NCBI RefSeq assembly: GCF_900564155.1 | Contig: NZ_LS999839.1 | Location: 3,965,097 to 4,029,096 of the forward strand | Direction of reading: 5' to 3' | DNA from: Pedobacter schmidteae | GTDB taxonomy: Bacteria; Bacteroidota; Bacteroidia; Sphingobacteriales; Sphingobacteriaceae | Length of the DNA: 64,000 nt | Shown here: positions 16,171 through 24,794 of the stretch, one piece after another | Layout of the letters: each line of letters opens with the position of its first letter | Position numbering within the stretch: position 1 is the stretch's first letter | Position numbers and translations under genes: made by a program | Notes under the pieces: generated by a model | What the model was told of the DNA's origin: nothing | The model's input: the letters and a program-made list of their open reading frames with translations, nothing else | Database searches by the model: none

Positions 16171-17435
16171 GTTTAATTGTTCGCGATGCAAAGGTAATCT
16201 GGCATCCTTATACCCAAATGAAAAACGCATTGCCGCATATCCCTATAGTGAGAGGCGAAGGCGTGTACCTGTTTGATGAAGACGGTAAAAAATATATAGA
16301 TGCGGTTTCCAGTTGGTGGGTTAACATTCATGGCCACGCACATCCGCATATTGCAGCCAAAGTTGCAGAACAACTCAATACTCTGGAACATGTTATTTTT
16401 GCCGGTTTTACGCACGAGCCCGCTGTTCAATTGGCCGAACGCCTGTTGCCCCTACTGCCAGGGGTACAGGAAAAAGTTTTTTACAGCGATAATGGCTCCA
16501 CAGCAGTAGAGGTGGCCTTGAAAATGTGTCTGCAATATTGGAGCAATACGGCCCAACAGCCGCGCACCAAAATTATTGCCTTTAAAGACGCCTATCATGG
16601 CGATACTTTTGGAGCCATGTCCGTTAGTGGACGCAGTATATTTACTGATCCATTTAATCAGCTGTTGTTTGACGTGGAGTTTATTGATCTGCCCAATGCT
16701 GCCAATATCCAACAACTGAAGTCAAAACTCAATTACCTTTCCAATGAGGTAGCTTGTTTTATTTTTGAACCTATGGTGTTGGGTGCCAGTGGAATGCTGA
16801 TGTATGAAGCACAATACCTGGATGAGCTGATTGAAACTTGTCAAAAGCATGGTATTCTGACCATTGCTGATGAGGTGATGACTGGTTTTGGCCGTACGGG
16901 GAAATACTTTTCATGCGAAGCACTAAATACTAAGCCTGATATATTCTGTCTTTCTAAAGGGCTTACCGGAGGAACAATGCCACTGGGCATCACTACATGT
17001 AATGCAAAAGTGTTTGATGCTTTTTTAAGTGATGATAAGCTGAAAACCCTGTATCATGGACACTCATTTACAGCCAATCCGGTAGCTTGTGCAGCTTCAC
17101 TGGCTAGTCTGGATATTTTATTGAGACCTGAAACCCTGATAAATATACAGCGGATTGCAGCCATGCACAACGATTTTGCTGAGCGCATTAAAGACCATGC
17201 AAAACTGAAGGAGGTAAGGCAAACAGGTACCATTCTGGTGATGGAATGGGAAACCGGTGCAAATACAACCTATTTAAGTAGTTTGAGAGATCGATTGTAC
17301 CTTTACTTTTTAGAAAAAGGTATTGTATTGAGGCCTTTGGGCAATATATTATATATTTTGCCGCCATATGTAATCAGTAACGAAGATCTGGAGTATATTT
17401 ACCGGACTATTTTACAAGCACTAGAAGAAATCTAA
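16167..17435 (+). CDS. bioA: Adenosylmethionine-8-amino-7-oxononanoate aminotransferase
   Basis: BioA makes 7,8-diaminopelargonic acid from KAPA, with SAM as amino donor, in biotin synthesis. It has 422 residues, the standard size. IWHPYTQMK (10-18) at the N-terminus and SSWWVNIHGHAHP are BioA hallmarks, followed by DEVMTGFGRTG and the PLP-lysine segment SKGLTGGTMPLG. The HSFTANPVACAAS segment is also typical. Other bio genes are absent here. It is coupled to the Nudix gene and followed after 35 bases by a ferritin-like gene. Confidence 0.96.
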   Translation: MSLIVRDAKVIWHPYTQMKNALPHIPIVRGEGVYLFDEDGKKYIDAVSSWWVNIHGHAHPHIAAKVAEQLNTLEHVIFAGFTHEPAVQLAERLLPLLPGVQEKVFYSDNGSTAVEVALKMCLQYWSNTAQQPRTKIIAFKDAYHGDTFGAMSVSGRSIFTDPFNQLLFDVEFIDLPNAANIQQLKSKLNYLSNEVACFIFEPMVLGASGMLMYEAQYLDELIETCQKHGILTIADEVMTGFGRTGKYFSCEALNTKPDIFCLSKGLTGGTMPLGITTCNAKVFDAFLSDDKLKTLYHGHSFTANPVACAASLASLDILLRPETLINIQRIAAMHNDFAERIKDHAKLKEVRQTGTILVMEWETGANTTYLSSLRDRLYLYFLEKGIVLRPLGNILYILPPYVISNEDLEYIYRTILQALEEI

Positions 17436-17470
17436 CAGCAAATTTCTTCAAAAACATAAACAAAAGATCG

Positions 17471-18076
17471 ATGAACCTTAAGCCAATTCTGGAGAATATA
17501 GTAAGTGATAATATTTTACATGCCAAGTGGTTAAATACCTTGTCTTATATGGAAAATGCTGGTGCAAAAAAGATTTCAGCATCGGAGCATAAAGAGCAGG
17601 TAAACCTGATTATCCTTAAACATGCCGCAGAAGAGCATCGGCATGCTTATTATCTGAAGAAACAATTGGACAAGCTGGATGGTAATTTGTGTAAAACCTA
17701 TACCAACGATGAACTACTGACGCCTAATCATACTAAATTTTACTTGAATGCTTTAGATGTGGCAGTTTGCCGGTATTTGAAGCAACATTTTAATTTAAGT
17801 GGTTATGAATTAAAGTTTGCAGCCTATCTGTTTGTTACTTATGCCATTGAAGTTCGGGCCGATGAATTGTATCCGGTTTATCAGGAGGTTTTAACCAGAG
17901 CCGGCAGTAAAGTAACTGTAAAATCAATTATTTTAGAAGAGGAGGGGCATCTGGAGGAGATGCTAAGCCAATTGAAGGCCTTTTCTACTGATTGGGAAAA
18001 ACACGCCGAGCAGGTGATTAAAATTGAGCAGGAAATGTTTGATGACTGGGTACAGAATTTACAGGCTATCGCCTAA
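17471..18076 (+). CDS. Ferritin-like di-iron protein, function unknown
   Basis: A 201-residue all-helical protein with no signal peptide. The spacing of candidate metal ligands is that of a four-helix di-iron protein: Glu28, Glu55-x-x-His58, Glu127 and Glu157-x-x-His160. Helix 2 (EEHRHAYYLKKQ) and helix 4 (EEEGHLEEM) carry the paired ExxH motifs. It starts 35 bases after bioA on the same strand, so it is likely co-transcribed. It could be an oxygenase or oxidase, or a storage/detoxifying protein. Its 3' end overlaps the convergent pdeM gene by 18 bases. Confidence 0.75.
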   Translation: MNLKPILENIVSDNILHAKWLNTLSYMENAGAKKISASEHKEQVNLIILKHAAEEHRHAYYLKKQLDKLDGNLCKTYTNDELLTPNHTKFYLNALDVAVCRYLKQHFNLSGYELKFAAYLFVTYAIEVRADELYPVYQEVLTRAGSKVTVKSIILEEEGHLEEMLSQLKAFSTDWEKHAEQVIKIEQEMFDDWVQNLQAIA

Positions 18077-18709
18077 AACTTTAATTACTCTTTCGGGAGT
18101 AATGGCATAAAAACGATCGCCTTTCTCTGGCTCGATTAACTTTAGACCTGTAAATACACTAAAGGCGGGCAATATCGCGGCATGTCGCCCAAAATAAAAA
18201 CATGGGAATTTAAGTCGTTGCCTGGCTTTGCCACGCAAAACTACTCCCGGATGCAGGTGACCCGAAATGTTATAGTATTCATCCGGTTGGGTAGGTTTAT
18301 CATGTATAAATCTAAAGGGGAAACATAACAATTCTTTATTGTGCACCACTATATTCAGCGCGCGATAATCTTCATCTTTTAAATCATCATGATTGCCTTT
18401 GATCAGCACAATTTTTAGTTCAGCAAAGCTTCTCCGCCATTCCATAAATACATAGGCATCACTATTGATGTTGTTGTGGAACATATCTCCTGTCACCAAT
18501 AGTAAGTCGGGATGAAATGCTTTCACTAAAGTAGTTAACCGCTGTAAGTCGGTATGTCCCACCAGGCTTGGCACCTGAATGCCTGATTTTCGGAAGTGCG
18601 CAGATTTACCGATGTGCAGATCGCTAACAATAAGCATTTTTTTTGCAGCCCAGTAAATTGCTTTTTCCCTGGTCAGTGTTAGCTGTTCTCCTTTGCAGTC
18701 AATATTCAT
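18059..18709 (-). CDS. pdeM: Ligase-associated DNA damage response endonuclease PdeM
   Basis: A 216-residue metallophosphoesterase. The metal-site motifs are SDLHIGKSAHFRKSG, VTGDMFHNN, IKGNHDD and SGHLHPG, in family order. In the known four-gene cassette (ligase, helicase, exonuclease, PdeM) it is the putative endonuclease. It overlaps the helicase gene upstream by four bases, and its 3' end overlaps the ferritin-like gene by 18 bases tail to tail. Confident in family; in vivo substrate is not established by sequence. Confidence 0.92.
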   Translation of the reverse strand: MNIDCKGEQLTLTREKAIYWAAKKMLIVSDLHIGKSAHFRKSGIQVPSLVGHTDLQRLTTLVKAFHPDLLLVTGDMFHNNINSDAYVFMEWRRSFAELKIVLIKGNHDDLKDEDYRALNIVVHNKELLCFPFRFIHDKPTQPDEYYNISGHLHPGVVLRGKARQRLKFPCFYFGRHAAILPAFSVFTGLKLIEPEKGDRFYAITPERVIKVLGDSL

Positions 18710-21252
18710 TTTTTTCTCCTGTTGTTCTTTTTCAATGTTATATTTTTTTCCGATTCAGCGGTCATTCTCTCAATACGTTGACTAAGCTCTTCGGAACTCA
18801 TATTATCTCGTAAACTATCCACCTTAATAGGGAAACATAAGGGTGTATAGCGTTCGGTTTTTACAATGATTATTTTGCTGTCTTGTATACGTCTTAAAGC
18901 CTCTGCCAGACGAGGCTCTTCAATTTGTTGGTAAAAGGCTTCATCGTAGGCCTGTCTTAACAATAAATTATGCTTGTCGTAATCCGTAAATACATTGAAA
19001 AACAAAGCTGCAGAGGACTGCAGGTGTTTATTGGCCACGTATTTACCGGGATATCCCTGAAATACCAAACCCGAAATACAGGCAATATCCCTGAATTTTC
19101 TCCTGGCTATTTCGGTTGCGTTAATACTGGCTATAATATCATCGCTGAGGCTAATAGGACTAAACAATGCTTTGATGTTGTCTTCAACCAGTGGAATTGG
19201 CTGTTCGCTCAGTAATTCAAATCCATAATCATTCATCGCAATAGAAAAGGTAACAGGTTTAAATTTGCTCAACCTATAGGCAATTAAAGAAGCCATGATT
19301 TCATGAACCTGCCTGCCCTCAAAAGGATAGGCAAAAAAATGATAGCCATCTTTGGTGTTGATCAGTTCAATTAGCAATTCATTGTCTTTGGGTACATGAG
19401 AAACTGCAGCTTGCTTTTCAAATAATGGTCGTATAAAATCAAGCTCCTCATCATCATGTTCCTTATATAATGTCTCATTGTATTTTTTACGTAAAATGCT
19501 TCCCAGATTTGCGGTAAGCGACATTCGTCCACCCATCCAGCTGGGGCTCACTGCCTGCTTATGCCGGCTCTTTCTGACGATGGCCATCATATCTTTGATC
19601 ATGATAAACTCCAGCACGCGGCCTGCAAGCGAAAAACTGCTGCCAGGGCTCATTTTGGAGATGAATGATTCCTCAACCATACCAATATATCCACCTGACA
19701 GGTATTTTACCTTAATCATCGCATCACTCACAATGGTACCAATGTGTAACCGGTGGCGCATAGCCATTTGTCGGTTTTTAACGGTCCACAGTCCATTTTC
19801 GTCCTTGCTTACCTTACTAAATTCTGTGTAGGCGGTTAGGCTGCTACCGCCGGTCGTGATAAACTGCATCAGCCAGTTCCATTCCTGTGGGAGCAATTCT
19901 TTAAAGGCATGGGTTTGCTTCACTTCAAAAAAGATTTTTTCATCATCAAATCCATCGCCCACCGCCAGCGTAACCAGATATTGAACTAAGGTGTCAAAAG
20001 CCATTACTATAGGTTCTCTACTTTCAATGTTCTGCGTTTTTGCGGCTTCCTTAATAGCTGCCGCTTCCACCAATTCAAGTGCATGAGTTGGCAGGAAATA
20101 AATTTTTGAGGTTTCATATGGTGAATGCCCACTGCGACCGGCACGTTGCAAAAAGCGGGCGACTCCTTTTGGCGACCCAATTTGTACTACGGTGTCGACG
20201 GGTTTAAAGTCAACTCCTAAATCTAACGACGAAGTGCATACTACGGCTTTTAATGTACCCATTTGGATAGCTTCTTCTATCCAGCTTCTCAATTCGTAAT
20301 CAATAGATCCATGATGAATGGCGAGTTGTCCGGCCAGGTTTTCGTCCTGTGCCAGCAGACTTTGATACCATAATTCTGCTTGTCCGCGTGTATTGGTAAA
20401 TATTAAGGTAGTTTTGCTTTTGTGAATGATAGGCAGGAGCTTATAGGCTAATTTGTGGCCTAAATGTCCAGCCCAGGGCAACATATCTATGTGGTCGGGA
20501 AAGATGGATTTAATCCTGATCTTTTTTTCGATATCCGATTTAACAATGGTTTTAAGTAAATCTGAATACGGAACAAGAACATCCATGGCCTGTTGCAGAT
20601 TGCCTATGGTAGCCGAAATCCCCCAGATCCTCAGCAATCTTTCAGGATGCCGTTCGCTCAGCAAACCTTTAATTCTGGAGATGGCCAGCTCGGCCATAAC
20701 TCCCCGTTTACTACCCATTAGTTCGTGCCATTCATCAGCCACAATACACTGTAGCTCATCAAAAATAGGAAAAGAACCTTTCTGCGCCAATAAAAGATGC
20801 ATGCTTTCGGGCGTAATGATGAGTATTTCAGGCATTTGTTTTTTCTGTTTCAATTTTTCAGCCTGAGAGGTATCGCCGTTGCGTACACCAACGGTCCAAT
20901 CCAATTTGAGTTCTATTGAAACCTGCCGCATCGCTCTTGCAAGGTCTTTGGCCAATGAACGTAACGGTGTAATCCACAGTAGCTTTAAGCCTACAGGTTT
21001 GAACTTGCTTTTGGTGTTCTTTTTACTTTTTGCTACAACATTTTCCTGTGCTACCTTTTTGTTCAATTCGTCAATCACTACGGCCAGAAAGATCGAAAAT
21101 GTTTTACCGAAGCCAGTAGGAGCGTTAACCAGACCACTATATCCTTCGGCATAATATTGCCAGGCATCTGTCTGAAATTTAAACGGTTTCCTTTTATCAG
21201 ACTTTAACCACTTAATAACCGTTTTATACCCTTTACTTTTTTCGAATTGCAT
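18706..21252 (-). CDS. Ligase-associated DNA damage response DEXH-box helicase (Lhr type)
   Basis: An 848-residue superfamily 2 helicase. It shows Walker A APTGFGKT (44-51), motif Ia TPLRSL (95-100), DExH box DEWH (173-176), motif III SATIGN, and motif VI RAGRSGHS, followed by the winged-helix and Lhr-core C-terminal domains. A Lys-rich insert (about 65-86) lies between motifs I and Ia. It overlaps pdeM by four bases and follows the ligase gene by 19 bases. The class is the Lhr-like helicase that always travels with the ATP-dependent ligase and the beta-CASP exonuclease. Confidence 0.95.
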   Translation of the reverse strand: MQFEKSKGYKTVIKWLKSDKRKPFKFQTDAWQYYAEGYSGLVNAPTGFGKTFSIFLAVVIDELNKKVAQENVVAKSKKNTKSKFKPVGLKLLWITPLRSLAKDLARAMRQVSIELKLDWTVGVRNGDTSQAEKLKQKKQMPEILIITPESMHLLLAQKGSFPIFDELQCIVADEWHELMGSKRGVMAELAISRIKGLLSERHPERLLRIWGISATIGNLQQAMDVLVPYSDLLKTIVKSDIEKKIRIKSIFPDHIDMLPWAGHLGHKLAYKLLPIIHKSKTTLIFTNTRGQAELWYQSLLAQDENLAGQLAIHHGSIDYELRSWIEEAIQMGTLKAVVCTSSLDLGVDFKPVDTVVQIGSPKGVARFLQRAGRSGHSPYETSKIYFLPTHALELVEAAAIKEAAKTQNIESREPIVMAFDTLVQYLVTLAVGDGFDDEKIFFEVKQTHAFKELLPQEWNWLMQFITTGGSSLTAYTEFSKVSKDENGLWTVKNRQMAMRHRLHIGTIVSDAMIKVKYLSGGYIGMVEESFISKMSPGSSFSLAGRVLEFIMIKDMMAIVRKSRHKQAVSPSWMGGRMSLTANLGSILRKKYNETLYKEHDDEELDFIRPLFEKQAAVSHVPKDNELLIELINTKDGYHFFAYPFEGRQVHEIMASLIAYRLSKFKPVTFSIAMNDYGFELLSEQPIPLVEDNIKALFSPISLSDDIIASINATEIARRKFRDIACISGLVFQGYPGKYVANKHLQSSAALFFNVFTDYDKHNLLLRQAYDEAFYQQIEEPRLAEALRRIQDSKIIIVKTERYTPLCFPIKVDSLRDNMSSEELSQRIERMTAESEKNITLKKNNRRKK

Positions 21253-21271
21253 ACAATTAAATATACTTCAA

Positions 21272-22897
21272 TTATAAATGGGTTAACGATGGATCTTCAT
21301 CCTTTGATAAGGTAGCCAGCAGCAACTGTTTCAGATCGTCCAAGGTATTGATTTCGGTAGCTTTTTTATCTTTTCTCCATCTCAGAATTCTTGGAAATCT
21401 TAGCGCCAGTCCTGCTTTATGTCGTTTGCTTTCGGCTATACCGTCAAACGCGATTTCGAATACCAGTTCGGGTTTTACAGTCCTTACGGGACCAAATTTT
21501 TCTATCGCGTTTTTCACAACAAAGGCATTTACTTCTTTTATCTCCTGGTCGGTCAGTCCTGAATATGCCTTTGCTATGGTGATGAGTTGTTCTCCATCCC
21601 TTATGGCAAATGTATAATCGGTATAAAAGTTAGCCCTTCTTCCGCTGCCTTTCTGGGCATAAATCATCACCGTGTCTATGGTGTAAGGATTAATCTTCCA
21701 TTTCCACCAATCGCCTCGTTTTCTTCCGGTATGGTACAGCGAATCCAGTTTTTTTAGCATGATGCCTTCGCTGTTGATATCTCTTGAAGTTTTTCTTAAT
21801 TCGGCCAAGTCATTCCAGTTCTGAAAATCAATAAGAGCTGAGAGGAGTACAAGGTTTTGTTCAGGCAGATGTTGGATCGTTTTTGCCAACAGTTCCCGTC
21901 GCAGGCTCAAGGTTTCTGATCTGATATCTTTTCCGTTATATTCCAATAAATCGTAGCTGATAAAACCAATTGGTGCTTCTTCAAGTTGTGTTTTATGAAT
22001 CGTTTTTCTATTTAATCTTTGTTGCAGAATACTGAAAGCTTGTACTTTTCCTTCTTTTATCGATAGTATTTCCCCATCCAGCACAGTACCGTCTTTAAGT
22101 TCCTTTTTCAGGAAATGAAGTTCCGGAAATTGATCGGTTACCAGTTCTTCCCCACGTGACCAAATGAATAATTCTCCATTTCGTTTGATAATTTGCCCAC
22201 GAATTCCATCCCATTTCCATTCGGCCTGCCATGTTGCTGGTTCACCCAATGCACTCGGTTCAGCTTCCAATGCATAAGCCAGACAAAAAGGGTAGGGCCA
22301 CGAGCTATCTGTATTGACATGTATACCTGCAAGTAGATCTGTATAGTTGATCTCAGATGGCGTCCATTTGCCCATAATACTGTGCATGATTTTGCTGCTT
22401 TCTATTCCACTTTGTTTTGCTAGCGCGTTTACCAGTATTTTATGGGATACTCCAATTCTGAAATTGCCTGAAATAAGTTTATTAAAAATAAAACGCTCCC
22501 GGGGTTCGAGGCTATCCCAGGCATCAGTAATAACATTTTTTTTATATTCGTCGTCCTTTTCGTTCAGCGAAAAAAGTGTGGTGAGCCATTCCTGAACACT
22601 CCGATTACTGGTTTTGGTGGGAGGTGGCAGTATCAGGGCTATGGTCTCGCTCAGATCGCCCACATTGTGGTAACACTCTGTAAAAAGCCATTCGGGAATG
22701 CCACTAAGCAACAAAGCCCATTGCTTGATCAGCGTGGTACTTACTGGTCTTTTGGGGCGTTTGCCGGTAAACATCGCAATTACATAAGGTTTATCGCCTT
22801 CCTGTGCCTCATTAAAATAGTCCACCAGCGCTGCAATTTTATCGTTGGTCTTATTGCTGAGTTCCAGCTGACTGATCAATTGAGCAAAGCGTTTCAA
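21272..22897 (-). CDS. ATP-dependent DNA ligase (ligase-associated repair family)
   Basis: A 541-residue ATP-dependent ligase with an N-terminal DNA-binding domain (about 1-200), the adenylation motif KWDG (Lys228 to Gly231), and later motifs VLDGEI, IMLKKLDSLYHTGRKRGDWWKWK, and an OB-fold C-terminus. This is not the replicative NAD-dependent LigA. It overlaps the exonuclease gene by four bases and is the ligase of the four-gene cassette. Confident. Confidence 0.95.
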   Translation of the reverse strand: MKRFAQLISQLELSNKTNDKIAALVDYFNEAQEGDKPYVIAMFTGKRPKRPVSTTLIKQWALLLSGIPEWLFTECYHNVGDLSETIALILPPPTKTSNRSVQEWLTTLFSLNEKDDEYKKNVITDAWDSLEPRERFIFNKLISGNFRIGVSHKILVNALAKQSGIESSKIMHSIMGKWTPSEINYTDLLAGIHVNTDSSWPYPFCLAYALEAEPSALGEPATWQAEWKWDGIRGQIIKRNGELFIWSRGEELVTDQFPELHFLKKELKDGTVLDGEILSIKEGKVQAFSILQQRLNRKTIHKTQLEEAPIGFISYDLLEYNGKDIRSETLSLRRELLAKTIQHLPEQNLVLLSALIDFQNWNDLAELRKTSRDINSEGIMLKKLDSLYHTGRKRGDWWKWKINPYTIDTVMIYAQKGSGRRANFYTDYTFAIRDGEQLITIAKAYSGLTDQEIKEVNAFVVKNAIEKFGPVRTVKPELVFEIAFDGIAESKRHKAGLALRFPRILRWRKDKKATEINTLDDLKQLLLATLSKDEDPSLTHL

Positions 22898-23895
22898 GTT
22901 TTTTCCCCCTCTTCCGTTTCTTCACCATATTGTGTCTTTACTTCCTCTGCTGCTATACCGGTTTCGCTTAAATATTTGGAAAATACCGCGCTATAGCCAT
23001 GGGTAACAAAAACCTTTTCGGCTTCTGTGGCTTTTACCGCCTGCAATAAACCAGGCCAATCGGCATGATCACTCAAAGCAAAACCTGCATCGGCGCTCTG
23101 CCACCTTCTGCCTGCTCTTACCTGCATCCAACCAGAACAAATTCCTGTTGCAGCCTGAACCAAGGATTTCATCCACTTTCCACCAGCAAGTGCCGGAGGA
23201 ACAATCACAATCCCACGTTGCAGCTCTTCCTTAGTGCTTTCTGGACTAATCTTAAAGGTTGCGGGCAAGTCAACCCCAGCTTTAACAAAGGCTTCGTTTA
23301 GATTAGCTACAGACTGGTGTACATAAATGGGACTGTAGCCGTCCAAACCTTTGATCAGGCGTTGTGCCTTGCCCAGACTGTAGGCAATAAGCACACTTGT
23401 TTTGTGGTTATCCCGGTTATCGGCAACCCAATCTTTAATCTGATCAAAAACAATGTGTTGTGGCTGCCACTTGTATATGGGTAGGCCAAATGTACTTTCT
23501 GATATAAAAGTATGGCATTTTACCGGCTCAAAGGCAGTACTAATGCCATCATATTCCAGCTTATAATCGCCCGATATTACGCAAACTTCTCCCTTGTATT
23601 CCAGTCTCACCTGTGCTGAGCCAATGATATGTCCGGCTGGAAAAAGACTTACTCTAACCTGGTTGATAGTTACAGTTTGCCCATAAGACAATGTCTGAAT
23701 ATTCAGGTCCGGACCAAGGCGCTGTTGAAGAATGGGTTTAGTTAATTCATGACATAGATAAGCTTCATTGTCCGATTTTACATGATCAGAATGTCCATGA
23801 GTAGTTACTGCAAGTTTGACTGGTTTCCAGGGATCAATATAAAAATCACCCTGTTTACAGTAAATGCCTTTATTGGTAAAGTTGATCAATGCCAT
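22894..23895 (-). CDS. Ligase-associated DNA damage response exonuclease (MBL/beta-CASP)
   Basis: A metallo-beta-lactamase/beta-CASP nuclease of the Artemis/SNM1-like group. Motifs are THGHSDH (HxHxDH), AGHIIGSAQV, ISGDYK, and HADW. The open frame extends to 23922, but the added nine residues (MNQKIVNHY) are unlike the family, so I choose the ATG at 23895 (MALINFTNKGIYC), giving 333 residues. It is the first gene of the four-gene repair operon and overlaps the ligase by four bases. Confident in family. Confidence 0.92.
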   Translation of the reverse strand: MALINFTNKGIYCKQGDFYIDPWKPVKLAVTTHGHSDHVKSDNEAYLCHELTKPILQQRLGPDLNIQTLSYGQTVTINQVRVSLFPAGHIIGSAQVRLEYKGEVCVISGDYKLEYDGISTAFEPVKCHTFISESTFGLPIYKWQPQHIVFDQIKDWVADNRDNHKTSVLIAYSLGKAQRLIKGLDGYSPIYVHQSVANLNEAFVKAGVDLPATFKISPESTKEELQRGIVIVPPALAGGKWMKSLVQAATGICSGWMQVRAGRRWQSADAGFALSDHADWPGLLQAVKATEAEKVFVTHGYSAVFSKYLSETGIAAEEVKTQYGEETEEGEKT

Positions 23896-24083
23896 ATAGT
23901 GGTTAACAATTTTTTGGTTCACATAGTTTTAGGCTCACTTATTCAGTTTCCATCTTCTTGTCAGCTCGTACAATATATTAAGTTAAACTCGTGTGTAAGT
24001 TGCTGTAGATTAGTGTGTTTAAGTGGTTTATTAGTAAATTAATTTATTAATTATGTTCTTTTTTTAATTAATTTTCTGTTTAT

Positions 24084-24091
24084 TAGATTTG
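24084..24091 (+). promoter_or_regulatory. Candidate -7 box of the ECF sigma gene
   Basis: TAGATTTG matches TAnnTTTG, 18 bases before the ATG at 24110. The -33 region is AT-rich without a clear TTTG. The divergent repair operon starts 215 bases away, so the 23896-24109 gap carries promoters for both directions. Confidence 0.45.
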
Positions 24092-24109
24092 TTTATGAAA
24101 ATTAAATAA

Positions 24110-24697
24110 ATGCAGCCAAATATTTCCAGTACCTCATCTGATGTGGAATTACTCTGTTTTCTTAAGGAAGATAACAGCGATGCATTTGAAGAGATTTATA
24201 ATAAATATTGGCCTAAACTCTATCTTTCGGCCTATAATTTACTACGTGATCGTTATGCCGCTGAAGATATTGTACAAGAGGTATTGGTACAACTGTGGAT
24301 GAAACGACAGAGTCAGACTATCGAATCTCTGAATTCTTATTTATATGCTGCAGTCAGGTTTCAAGTCTTTAACCTGATCCGTTCCGGTAAGGTAAGAGAA
24401 CATTTTTTCAACCGAATTGAAGAGTTGTCGATTGAAAATACTGCAGAAGATCATCTGTACGCCCAGGATGTGCTCAAAAAAATTGACGAAGGACTTGCCG
24501 AACTGCCCGACCGTTGTCGCGAGATATTTACGTTAAGTCGCAAGGACCAGCTTTCCACAAAGGAGATAGCCGCACGATTGGGTATAGCACCTAAAACAGT
24601 CGAAAACCAATTAACCATAGCCATTCGCCGCTTACGCAGTACTATGGAGCACATGCTTTTTTGGTTGTTATTCACCGTGTGGGGCATGTGGTTTTAA
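24110..24697 (+). CDS. ECF-type RNA polymerase sigma factor
   Basis: A 195-residue sigma-70 family protein. Region 2 is at about 25-90 (FEEIYNKYWPKLY...AAEDIVQEVLVQLW) and region 4 at about 125-180 (LPDRCREIFTLSRKDQLSTKEIAARLGIAPKTVE without the linker). A hydrophobic tail (MLFWLLFTVWGMWF) ends the protein, unlike most ECF sigmas, which end soon after region 4. It is followed by its FecR-like anti-sigma gene and a SusC/SusD pair, so it most likely activates that locus when its SusC senses substrate. Confident. Confidence 0.94.
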   Translation: MQPNISSTSSDVELLCFLKEDNSDAFEEIYNKYWPKLYLSAYNLLRDRYAAEDIVQEVLVQLWMKRQSQTIESLNSYLYAAVRFQVFNLIRSGKVREHFFNRIEELSIENTAEDHLYAQDVLKKIDEGLAELPDRCREIFTLSRKDQLSTKEIAARLGIAPKTVENQLTIAIRRLRSTMEHMLFWLLFTVWGMWF

Positions 24698-24794
24698 ACC
24701 GTATTTCTAGCTGCTTCTAATTTTTTTAAAAAAAACTGATTTTTCTTTGGGGGTACCTAGCCGTGTTAAGTTACTTACACTAAAACAAGTAATC

